DNA from: Simonsiella sp051414845
GTDB taxonomy: Bacteria; Pseudomonadota; Gammaproteobacteria; Burkholderiales; Neisseriaceae
Assembly: GCA_051414845.1 (NCBI GenBank)
Contig: CP183313.1
Location: 682,001 to 746,000, forward strand
DNA: 64,000 nt
Direction of reading: 5' to 3'
The notes beneath the pieces are model-generated. The model saw only the letters and a program-made list of their open reading frames with translations, made no database searches and was not told the origin of the DNA. Positions 57,761 to 64,000 of the stretch are shown here, in pieces (the stretch's first letter is position 1; each line of letters starts with the position of its first letter). The translations under genes and the position numbers were made by a program.

Positions 57761-58603
57761 TCAATCCAATTTGTACACCAAATTGTCTTCATATTGCGCG
57801 TTTTTGTTCAAATGAACCTGCACATTGATTTTGCGATAGCCTACAAACCGTTCCCAACCGTCCAATTGGTAGCCAATAACCAAGTCCAAATAATCTAAAA
57901 ACTCTGACCGCGTGGAACTGAAAAATACAAATGGCGGTCGCACCAAACGCATCAATTTCAGAAATTCCACCATTCCAAAATAGGTTTCGTTGCGATACGC
58001 GCCTTGTGCGGTGCAAACATATGGTGGGTCAAACAGAAACAAAACTTTATCGCGCCCAATAAATTCAGGCAGCAAATCGGCATACGATTGCGATGTGATT
58101 TCCAGACCGTCTAAATAGCCATCCGCCTGTGGGTAATCGCTGATGCGAACGCCGTTGTAATAGGTGTGATTGGTTAATAAATCTTGTAAATCTGTCGTTT
58201 GCCTACCGCTGAACAGCAACCAACTTGCCACGCTGTGCAAATCAACATAGCCGTCAAATGATTTTAAGGCTGCCTGAACCTGTTTTTGTACGTTTTCAGG
58301 CAGCTTTTGATTGCGCGGAATGTGCTTGGTTAAATCCAAAATGATTTGTCGCAAACGGTTGGTAGCGTTGATGTTTTGCAATCGTGTTGTATAGCCGTCA
58401 AAATCATTGTAAATCACGCGAGCATCAGGTTTACAGTGTTTTGCCGTGTGTGCGAGCAAGCCTGAACCGCCGAATACATCAATAATTGTCCAACCTGCGC
58501 CGTCATCTGCGATACATTGATTTAAAACCTGTTTGAATGCCGTTAAAAAGCGGCGTTTTTGCCCTGTGAAAGGAAGCGGTGCTTGATAAAAAGTTTGCGT
58601 CAT
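57761..58603 (-). CDS. Phage DNA N6-adenine methylase (mom position)
   Basis: A 280-residue methyltransferase of the D12/Dam-like class. It has PFTGQKRRFLTAFKQ near the start (the PFxGxK cofactor motif), TIIDVFGGSGLLAHTAK (FxGxG motif I) and VLFLFDPPYV (DPPY, motif IV). Mu-like prophages such as FluMu carry a methylase of this kind after com, where Mu itself has mom; it would protect phage DNA against host restriction. It is separated from the com-like gene by a strong hairpin that may attenuate its expression. Confidence 0.9.
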   Translation of the reverse strand: MTQTFYQAPLPFTGQKRRFLTAFKQVLNQCIADDGAGWTIIDVFGGSGLLAHTAKHCKPDARVIYNDFDGYTTRLQNINATNRLRQIILDLTKHIPRNQKLPENVQKQVQAALKSFDGYVDLHSVASWLLFSGRQTTDLQDLLTNHTYYNGVRISDYPQADGYLDGLEITSQSYADLLPEFIGRDKVLFLFDPPYVCTAQGAYRNETYFGMVEFLKLMRLVRPPFVFFSSTRSEFLDYLDLVIGYQLDGWERFVGYRKINVQVHLNKNAQYEDNLVYKLD

Positions 58604-58683
58604 ATTGCGCCCTCAAAAAAAGCGCGTGTGCCTGTGTCCAAACACACGCGCTGGTTGGGTACGCAAAGGTACGCTGAAAAAAA
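58604..58683 (-). promoter_or_regulatory. Hairpin and repeat between com-like and methylase genes
   Basis: On the minus strand GCGTACC is repeated 10 bases apart, and then AGCGCGTGTG and CACACGCGCT form a 10-bp stem with a 12-base loop followed by seven T residues, ending 9 bases before the methylase start region. It looks like an intrinsic terminator or attenuator. In Mu, Com activates mom translation by remodelling the mRNA, so a Com-responsive switch is plausible here. Confidence 0.65.
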
Positions 58684-58833
58684 TTAAGCATTAAAAGTGT
58701 TAAAGTGCTTACAACGTCTGCATTTCATCATGATTTGGTAATCTGTGCCTGTGGCTTCGCCAAGTTTGCGTTTGCAATCTTGGCAAATTAAGGCGCGATA
58801 TGATGAAAAAGCGTTTTTGTAACGATGTTGCAT
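58684..58833 (-). CDS. com: Com-like zinc-ribbon translational regulator
   Basis: A 49-residue protein, MQHRYKNAFSSYRALICQDC then KRKLGEATGTDYQIMMKC and RRCKHFNTFNA. Two CxxC knuckles (ICQDC, KCRRC) around a short linker, ending in a CxxCxxFN tail, match the Mu/FluMu Com pattern (CxxC...IKCPRCKTIN). Mu Com binds mom mRNA and allows its translation. The gene precedes the methylase, as com precedes mom. It is too short for many gene callers. Confidence 0.75.
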   Translation of the reverse strand: MQHRYKNAFSSYRALICQDCKRKLGEATGTDYQIMMKCRRCKHFNTFNA

Positions 58834-58971
58834 ACTGTGAAAATCCTGTGTCTTGTGCGACAATTCAACCGCGCTCGCGAGCGTACGGTTAAAAAGGCTG
58901 AACGCAGGTACTGCTGCTGAAAGCTGGCGCGGAGTACGGTGGTAACGACACCGCCGCGCAGCCGTCTTTTT
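58834..58971 (-). ncRNA. Structured leader between the hydrolase and com-like genes
   Basis: 138 bases without a frame. On the minus strand GCGCGG-C-GGTG and CACC-GTACT-CCGCGC pair into a two-part stem shortly after the hydrolase stop, and CGCTCGCGAGCG is a perfect 12-bp palindrome closer to com. These may form a structured 5' leader of com or an independent small RNA. This is a structural observation only. Confidence 0.3.
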
Positions 58972-59445
58972 CTATTTTTTCTTATAGCTGGCTATTACTT
59001 GATAGCAGTGCGCCAAGCTATTTGGGCTGTATTGCGCTGGTTTTTCCAAACCCAAAGCTTGGGCGCACCATTCGGAGCAAAACCATTTTTTCAAGCTGCC
59101 TGAATGGCATTTCAGCACTACACCCAATAAGCCCCAAACATCGTATTTTGTGCCGAGTGTCTGCCGATACAATTCTCGCGCTTGTTGGGCTGCGTTTTCA
59201 GGCAACTCAATTAAATCCCATTTGTCGGGTGCCAAATCAATCAATTTTCGCCGCACGCCTCCGTCTCGTAGGCTGGCTGAATAGCATTCAAATTTTCCGC
59301 CTAAATCTATGGCGATTTCACAATGGGAATATTGTCCGCGTGTGATTGTGCGAATCGCCCAATCGCACAGGCGCGCTGCCCAAACGTTTATGCCTTTGCC
59401 TGTTTTTTTGCCTTTGTAGAGGGCGAGATAGACTGATTTTGTCAT
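58972..59445 (-). CDS. Permuted papain-fold hydrolase, second copy (prophage 2)
   Basis: A 157-residue homologue of the protein at 33002-33484: it shares VYLALYKGKKTGKG, TRGQYSHCEIAI, CYSASLRDGGVRRK, DKWDLIEL, KWFCSEWCAQALGL and YSPNSLAH. The putative catalytic His (YSHCEI) and Cys (FCSE) are kept. It sits downstream of the chaperone gene, like the first copy, so the linkage to tail fibres holds in two unrelated phages. No signal peptide. Function unknown. Confidence 0.8.
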   Translation of the reverse strand: MTKSVYLALYKGKKTGKGINVWAARLCDWAIRTITRGQYSHCEIAIDLGGKFECYSASLRDGGVRRKLIDLAPDKWDLIELPENAAQQARELYRQTLGTKYDVWGLLGVVLKCHSGSLKKWFCSEWCAQALGLEKPAQYSPNSLAHCYQVIASYKKK

Positions 59446-59528
59446 GATTTGCTTTCTGTTGGTTTGGCTGCCTGAAACTTTCTGTTTTTCAGGCTGCCTG
59501 AATGTTGGGGTTTGTACCTTACCCTAAC

Positions 59529-60143
59529 CTACGCGGTTTCAGGCTGCGTGAATTGAATGGCAATTTGGTCTAACGCGTCCATGTTTTGCGCTTTTTCAAT
59601 CAGAACCTGCAAGGCTTGGCGTTGCCCTGCAACAGCGGCGGTTAGGGCTTCGTATTGCAGGGTCTTTTTTAAGGCTGCCTGAATTAACGCTTCGCGTGGG
59701 ATTTTGCGATTGGCGGCGATGGTGTCCAAAATGGGCGTTGCCGCGCTTTTATCCGCTGCCCATGCTTTGGCTTCTAGGGCTTGTAAACTCCATGATTGCA
59801 ATTCAAATTCGGGCACTTTGTCTGTGCCTGCGGCTTTAGCGATGTAGTTTTGGGCAGCGGTGTTGAGTTCGGCAAGTTTGGTATTTTGGGCTGCCTGAAA
59901 CAATTTTACTTGCGCTTCTTTAGGCAAAATCCATGTCTGTTGTTCATCGTCCCATTGGTGCAACGCGCTAGGTTGGGCAGGAATGTGCATGACTGTTTGG
60001 GTTTTCGGGTCGGCTTTCAGGCTGCCTGAAAGTGGTGTGTCGTATTCAATGGCAAATTCGCCACGACTGGCTAAATCGTCGGCATCGGGTTCAATATCGC
60101 AGCTGCCAATGTGCTGCCCTGTTTGATTAAAGATTTGGTACAT
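59529..60143 (-). CDS. Tail fibre assembly chaperone (prophage 2)
   Basis: A 204-residue protein. The N-terminal 75 residues (MYQIFNQTGQHIGSCDIEPD...) have the general tail-assembly chaperone look and differ from prophage 1. The C-terminal 130 residues, from FQAAQNTKLAELNTAAQ, are almost identical to gpG of prophage 1 at protein and DNA level. The split suggests that the N-terminal half is tailored to the fibre tip while the rest is common, or recent gene conversion. Confidence 0.82.
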   Translation of the reverse strand: MYQIFNQTGQHIGSCDIEPDADDLASRGEFAIEYDTPLSGSLKADPKTQTVMHIPAQPSALHQWDDEQQTWILPKEAQVKLFQAAQNTKLAELNTAAQNYIAKAAGTDKVPEFELQSWSLQALEAKAWAADKSAATPILDTIAANRKIPREALIQAALKKTLQYEALTAAVAGQRQALQVLIEKAQNMDALDQIAIQFTQPETA

Positions 60144-60153
60144 GAGTTATCCT

Positions 60154-61896
60154 TTATTTGACACCGATGATGATGTAATTGGCGCGGCCAGGGATGTTGT
60201 CGTCGGTGTGGTGGTTGTGGCGGTAGGTGCGGCATTTGACAACGCGTCCTGTTGTGTAGCATTCAAAGCGGTAGTGCAGATGACCGCCATTTTCATTAAT
60301 GTCCCAGAATGCGCGGTTGATGTTGTCATCGTTCACTGATACCAACCAACGGCATTGCGCTTCGCTGTAGCCTGATGGCAGGGGAATGGTGCCGCCATCG
60401 TTGAGCGTGCCTGTCATCACGGTTACAACGGATTTGCTGTTGGCGTTGCTATTGGCGTCGTTGGCTTTGTCGTAGGCGGTTTTAACGGCTTTACTGCTGG
60501 CAACGGTGCTGCTCGATGAGCTGTTGATGGCGTTGGACAACATGGATTGCAATATGATTTTGTCATCGCTGTATGCCAATTCGCCGTTGTCTTTGAGTTG
60601 CAGGTATTTTTTGGCGGTGGGATTGTGGATAAAGCAATCGCTCGTCCCCATGCCAAAACGGGCGGTTTTGTTGCTGCCTGAAATGGTAATACCTGCGCCT
60701 GATGTGATTTCGGACGTGGTTTTCAGGCTGCCTGAAAAGGTTTTGGTGCCGCTAATGGTTTGGTCGCCCGATAACATCACGCCATTTAATTCGGTCAAAA
60801 TGGTTTTTTGTCCGAGATAAGTACCGTCGCCACCCCACGCGGTGGTGCTTAAGCCAAAGTCGCCGCCATATGTGAAACCAATGCCGCGGGCGTAGGCGTT
60901 ATTGGTTTGCGTAGGATGCGTGATATGGATTTCCATGCTGGGCAAATTCTTACCATTTAATTCTTTGCTACTGCCACGATAAAAACCTGTTCGGTTGTAA
61001 CCTAATGCTGGATTGTCGTCATAGTTGATGGTTTTTAAGGAGTCTTTGTTATCAATTTTTTCGGCAAGGTTTTTACCCATAGCGGCAGAAAGTGCGGCAG
61101 TGGTCGATTCGCTGTTTAAGGCATTGACGGTTTCATTGATGGCTTGCCAATTGCCAAAGCGATAAGCGCTATTGGCGTCCCTCGTTGCGCGGACGTACCA
61201 AACGGCACGGTCAAATGGTATATAAACTTGTACGCCTTGATAGGCGGAGGGCAGCACAAATAATGTCCCTGCTTTTTCCAAAGGATAATGATTTGCGCTG
61301 GTTGCATAAACATTGGCATGGTTTCGCCATACGCCGTAATTTTCTGCGCCTTTGAGTGTGTCTAAATCTTGTGTTTGATTTAACTCACCGCGATAAGGGA
61401 AGCTGCCTGAAACGGCGGCGGCGATTTGCAGAGCCAATACGCGCCCTTGTTTGGCGGTTAAGGCTTCGCTTGCCGATTGGCTGCTGAGCGTGTCGTTGAG
61501 TTTGACCACACCTGCGACGGTGGTGCTGGCGTTATCAATCTCGTGGGTGTGGGTGTTTGTGCCGACGCTGTTGGTGGTGGTGGCGGTAATGCGGCTGGGT
61601 GTGCCAAGGGTGATGGTGCGATTGGCGGATAAATCGCCACCGCCTGTTAAGCCGTTGCCTGCGGTAAGGCGAGTGGCTGCGTTGGCTTTGAGCGCAATGG
61701 CTTCATCGGCAGCGGTTTTGTTGTTGCCAATACTGCTAACGGCTTTTGCCAATTCGGTTTTCAGCCATTGCGTTCGGTTTGCCAGTTGGCGCGTGGGTTT
61801 GTTGTCAATGCCGTTTTCGCCGCCCATCACGGGGTCGGACGTTTCCCATTGATAAATCCCTGCTTCCCATGTGGCGGTTTCGCGTAAATTTGCCAT
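60154..61896 (-). CDS. Tail fibre protein (prophage 2) with a distinct tip
   Basis: A 580-residue fibre. Residues 1-45 differ from the fibre of prophage 1. The shaft segments (AGNGLTGGGDLSANRTITLG, TNTHTHEIDNASTTVAGVVKLND, GDQTISGTKTFSGSLK, YLQLKDNGELAYSDDKI) are shared. Between them is an added block (residues 155-310, FPYRGELNQTQDLDTLKGAENYGVW...) that resembles pyocin-knob-type fibre modules. The last 95 residues (GTLNDGGTIPLPSGYSEAQCRWLVSV...) replace the collar domain and probably determine the receptor. Confidence 0.88.
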   Translation of the reverse strand: MANLRETATWEAGIYQWETSDPVMGGENGIDNKPTRQLANRTQWLKTELAKAVSSIGNNKTAADEAIALKANAATRLTAGNGLTGGGDLSANRTITLGTPSRITATTTNSVGTNTHTHEIDNASTTVAGVVKLNDTLSSQSASEALTAKQGRVLALQIAAAVSGSFPYRGELNQTQDLDTLKGAENYGVWRNHANVYATSANHYPLEKAGTLFVLPSAYQGVQVYIPFDRAVWYVRATRDANSAYRFGNWQAINETVNALNSESTTAALSAAMGKNLAEKIDNKDSLKTINYDDNPALGYNRTGFYRGSSKELNGKNLPSMEIHITHPTQTNNAYARGIGFTYGGDFGLSTTAWGGDGTYLGQKTILTELNGVMLSGDQTISGTKTFSGSLKTTSEITSGAGITISGSNKTARFGMGTSDCFIHNPTAKKYLQLKDNGELAYSDDKIILQSMLSNAINSSSSSTVASSKAVKTAYDKANDANSNANSKSVVTVMTGTLNDGGTIPLPSGYSEAQCRWLVSVNDDNINRAFWDINENGGHLHYRFECYTTGRVVKCRTYRHNHHTDDNIPGRANYIIIGVK

Positions 61897-61898
61897 GT

Positions 61899-62474
61899 CT
61901 ATGCTGTTCCTCTGTTAAATTGCCCGTTGCGCGTGGCTTTGCCGTTGTGCAGTAAGGGGGCTGCTTGAAAGTCTAATGCCGCTAATACGCAACGCGCTGG
62001 GGCGAAGGCGGCGAGTGTTTTGCGTAATAAAAAGGCTTGGTCGTTGGTAATGGGGTAATTCATGATGATGCGATAGTGCGCCCAACGGTCGCGGTGTCCG
62101 TGTGCGTAGGTGCCATCGCGTAGGATTTCGCCGTTGTGAAATTTGTTGCCTAATCCTTCTAAAATTTGCACTTCGCCAAAACCTAGCCGCCGCACGATTT
62201 CACGGATTGCCCACGGTGTGCCTTTGTAGCGGTGCAATTCATACGCGCCTTTGATTAAGCGGCGGCGCGCTTGGTCGGATTCAGCCAGCCAGTAGCCGTC
62301 TTCGTTTAAAATGGAACGGCTTTGGGCTAATAATTCAAGGTGTTCAGGTGCAACTAAGTCCACCAATCGCGGCATCAATTTTGCCGTATCCAATGAATCC
62401 AAGCGCAAACCCAAATCGGCTAATATTTTGTAGCGTTGGTCGCGCTCAATGATGTGTGCGTAAGTCAGTTTCAT
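61899..62474 (-). CDS. Baseplate protein I (P2 gpI family, prophage 2)
   Basis: A 191-residue gpI-type protein: GYWLAESDQARRRLIKGAYELHRYKGTPWAIREIVRRLGFGEVQILEG and the C-terminal LRKTLAAFAPARCVLAALDFQA. It lies two bases after the fibre gene boundary and five bases from J, in the W-J-I-fibre order. The sequence is only moderately similar to I of prophage 1, so the baseplates are of separate descent. Confidence 0.9.
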   Translation of the reverse strand: MKLTYAHIIERDQRYKILADLGLRLDSLDTAKLMPRLVDLVAPEHLELLAQSRSILNEDGYWLAESDQARRRLIKGAYELHRYKGTPWAIREIVRRLGFGEVQILEGLGNKFHNGEILRDGTYAHGHRDRWAHYRIIMNYPITNDQAFLLRKTLAAFAPARCVLAALDFQAAPLLHNGKATRNGQFNRGTA

Positions 62475-62479
62475 GTTGA

Positions 62480-63619
62480 TTAACCGTCTTGCTGTGTCGT
62501 TGCAATGCTAATGCGAACAGATGTACACCGCGCCCATTGGTTTGGCTGAATCACGCGCAAAGTTGGGGCGATTAAATTGACGTTGTACACGCCAGCGACT
62601 TTCAACACATTCATCACATCAAGTGGCACAATATCGCCGCCTAATTTTTCACGGCGCAAGGTTTCATAACTTGCCCATGCTTTTTCGGCGGCGGCTTTGA
62701 CTTCCAACGCGTTTGCGCCTGTGTACAAAACCAGCTCGGCATTGAGCGCGTAATCCACCACTTCGGGTGCGTTCACGGTTACGGTGTCGCACAAGGGGCG
62801 TTTCTTTTCGCCTGATACTTCGTTATGCACTTGGGTTAAAAGTTCGCGTTCAGGCAGCCCTGTTTTGGTTAAAACGGTAATGGCGACTGTGCCGCCGATG
62901 GCTTCGCCTTTGTTGTCTAACGCGTTGGCAACGTGGACATCGCAAATCGCGGGAGAAACGGCTCGCGCCCAGTATTGGTATGCGCCGACCGAACCTGCGA
63001 CCGAAAAACTTTCAGGCGCAAGTAACACACGCTCGCGATAGGCATCATCGCTTTCAGTTTCCGCGCCATCTGTGGGAATGCTGATATTGTGTGCGCTAAT
63101 CGTGTTCGCGCCCGATAATGCTGTCTGAATGGTATTGATTTGCCCGATTGACCAGCCATTGCCGCGCACCCCTGTTTCGGTGCAGGCTGCCTGTAAATCC
63201 ATGCTTGCTCGTGCGACGGATAATTGCCCTTGTTCCAGCGTAGCAAAGGTCAAATCGCCGACCGCCACCAACGTGCCAATGGGAATGTCCACCGTGCCAA
63301 CAAAATCGGCAGCCTGAAAGCGTATCGTGCAACGCGCCGCGCTCGCTTCCAGTCTTGGCGTATTCACATCATCGCCGCATAAATCCAGCATTAAGCCTGT
63401 GGCAAAACGGACGTGCTGTTGTCGGTAGGCTTCATTGACTTCATTGCGCGTAAGCGTTTCGCGATAAGCAAAACTGTTAATCAGCAAGCGTTCAATATGG
63501 GCAGGTTGCAGGGTTTTGCCTGTGCGCTTTTCGTAATCGGCAATCATCTCGGACAAGATTTTTTCGGGGTTATCGTCCACGATTTTCACATCTTCGCGCT
63601 GCAAATCTTTCATATTCAT
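62480..63619 (-). CDS. Baseplate protein J (prophage 2)
   Basis: A 379-residue baseplate_J protein, longer than J of prophage 1 (298). Shared family features are the KRTGKTLQPAHIERLLINSFAYRETL stretch, GLMLDLCGDDVNTPRLEASAARCTIRF, ESDDAYRERVLLAPESFSVAGSVGAYQYWARAVSP and GGTVAITVLTKTG. AAAGAT precedes the ATG. It overlaps neither neighbour and is three bases from W. Confidence 0.92.
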   Translation of the reverse strand: MNMKDLQREDVKIVDDNPEKILSEMIADYEKRTGKTLQPAHIERLLINSFAYRETLTRNEVNEAYRQQHVRFATGLMLDLCGDDVNTPRLEASAARCTIRFQAADFVGTVDIPIGTLVAVGDLTFATLEQGQLSVARASMDLQAACTETGVRGNGWSIGQINTIQTALSGANTISAHNISIPTDGAETESDDAYRERVLLAPESFSVAGSVGAYQYWARAVSPAICDVHVANALDNKGEAIGGTVAITVLTKTGLPERELLTQVHNEVSGEKKRPLCDTVTVNAPEVVDYALNAELVLYTGANALEVKAAAEKAWASYETLRREKLGGDIVPLDVMNVLKVAGVYNVNLIAPTLRVIQPNQWARCTSVRISIATTQQDG

Positions 63620-63622
63620 GTG

Positions 63623-63988
63623 TTATTTCCCCGAATAAATCCGTGTTTGGTGCAATTCGCCCCAAATCTCATCTGCTACGCGCCATTGCACAATCATTGT
63701 GATGTGTGGTGCATTGCCTTCAAATTTCACGTTTTCCACTACCGCTCGTTTTTCCCAAGTCTGAATGGCTAAAACCACTTCGCGCACCACATTGGGGATA
63801 AACACATCTTCGGGCGTGTCCAAATAGTCAAAATGGTTTGAGCCGAAATCGGGGCGCAACACATCTGCGCCTTTGCGCGTAGACAAAATATTGTGTATGC
63901 ACAAATCAATGTCTTCCGCGCCTTGCGTGATGCCTTTGCCATTAGGGGCAAGTTGCCAATGTTTTGAAATGGGGGTGTCGTAATTCAT
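63623..63988 (-). CDS. Baseplate wedge protein W (gp25-like, prophage 2)
   Basis: A 121-residue GPW/gp25-family protein (DIDLCIHNILSTRKGADVLRPDFGSNHFDYLDTPEDVFIPNVVREVVLAIQTWEKRAVVENVKF). It is the first gene of the visible part of prophage 2, and the ATG lies 12 bases from the window edge, so its ribosome site and upstream genes are only partly seen. Confidence 0.9.
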   Translation of the reverse strand: MNYDTPISKHWQLAPNGKGITQGAEDIDLCIHNILSTRKGADVLRPDFGSNHFDYLDTPEDVFIPNVVREVVLAIQTWEKRAVVENVKFEGNAPHITMIVQWRVADEIWGELHQTRIYSGK

Positions 63989-64000
63989 GCGGACATTATC

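Larger units (their letters stand above)
57761..64000 (-). mobile_element. Prophage 2: tail end of a second, probably Mu-like prophage
   Basis: All genes run leftward in the order W, J, I, fibre, chaperone, papain-fold hydrolase, Com-like, DNA adenine methylase. In Mu and its relatives the fibre genes are followed by com and a DNA-modification gene at the right end, which is matched here. The baseplate genes themselves are P2-type, so this may be a transposable phage with a P2-like tail. The rest lies beyond the window, and the exact end near 57.2-57.76 kb was not resolved. Confidence 0.7.

Noticed and set aside
1..64000. CRISPR array
   Set aside because: No regularly spaced direct repeats with unique spacers; the frequent 12-mers are uptake sequences at irregular distances.

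Overview
The window comes from a naturally transformable member of the Neisseriaceae, closest in its sequence habits to the Kingella / Simonsiella / Alysiella group. The main evidence is the very frequent 12-mer AGGCAGCCTGAA and its near-reverse-complement partner AGGCTGCCTGAA, which match the AG-kingDUS and AG-simDUS DNA uptake dialects. They lie between almost all genes, often as inverted pairs that double as transcription terminators, and inside many genes, where they encode GSLK, RLPE or QAA. Correia-like elements, a dRS3-type repeat and the gene content (PilU, WaaC, a lipoprotein efflux channel) agree with this family. No species is claimed.

Chromosome, left part (1-17460): the end of macA, then macB and a lipoprotein TolC-like channel (a tripartite efflux operon), lepB, ybaK, pilU, an Lrp/AsnC regulator, miaB, parB, a small membrane protein, an LprI-like protein, an N-acetylmuramoyl-L-alanine amidase, a RluE-like pseudouridine synthase, a DUF4190/pilin-like hybrid, argS, a secreted protein of unknown function and waaC.

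Prophage 1 (about 17509-49523, 32 kb) is a complete-looking P2-type phage integrated in the 3' half of tRNA-Met(CAU). An 83-bp repeat, containing the tRNA 3' half plus its terminator, flanks it. The order is portal and terminase (leftward), scaffold, capsid, small terminase and head completion (O N M L), tail X, lysis genes, R S, baseplate V W J I, fibre H, chaperone G, a papain-fold hydrolase, sheath and tube FI FII, E with a -1 frameshift extension, tape measure T, U and D. Then come a leftward two-lipoprotein cassette (one a staphylococcal-type nuclease), a leftward CI-like repressor, and rightward early genes (RHH protein, CII-like, Ogr/Delta-like late activator, gpA rolling-circle replicase, DUF4224, integrase). 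A nearly invariant 24-bp motif stands before each of the three late gene blocks and is probably the target of the Ogr-like protein.

Chromosome, middle part (49524-57640): tRNA-Met, an AhpD-like protein, an acyl-CoA dehydrogenase-like protein, a small conserved-looking protein, dut, a Tat-exported FAD oxidoreductase, a YojI/PvdE-type ABC exporter and hslR. Between them lie REP-like repeats, a 164-bp fold-back MITE and a degenerate Correia element.

Prophage 2 (about 57.7 kb to beyond the right edge, leftward) shows only its tail end: baseplate W, J, I, tail fibre, chaperone, the same papain-fold hydrolase, a Com-like zinc-ribbon protein and a DNA adenine methylase. The com-methylase end suggests a Mu-type transposable phage with P2-type baseplate genes. 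The fibre-chaperone-hydrolase cassette is homologous to that of prophage 1 and lies in the opposite orientation, so the two form a natural substrate for recombination or inversion. The most notable features are this shared cassette, the late-promoter motif, a reverse-oriented mini-gene inside the tail operon and the lipoprotein nuclease cassette.
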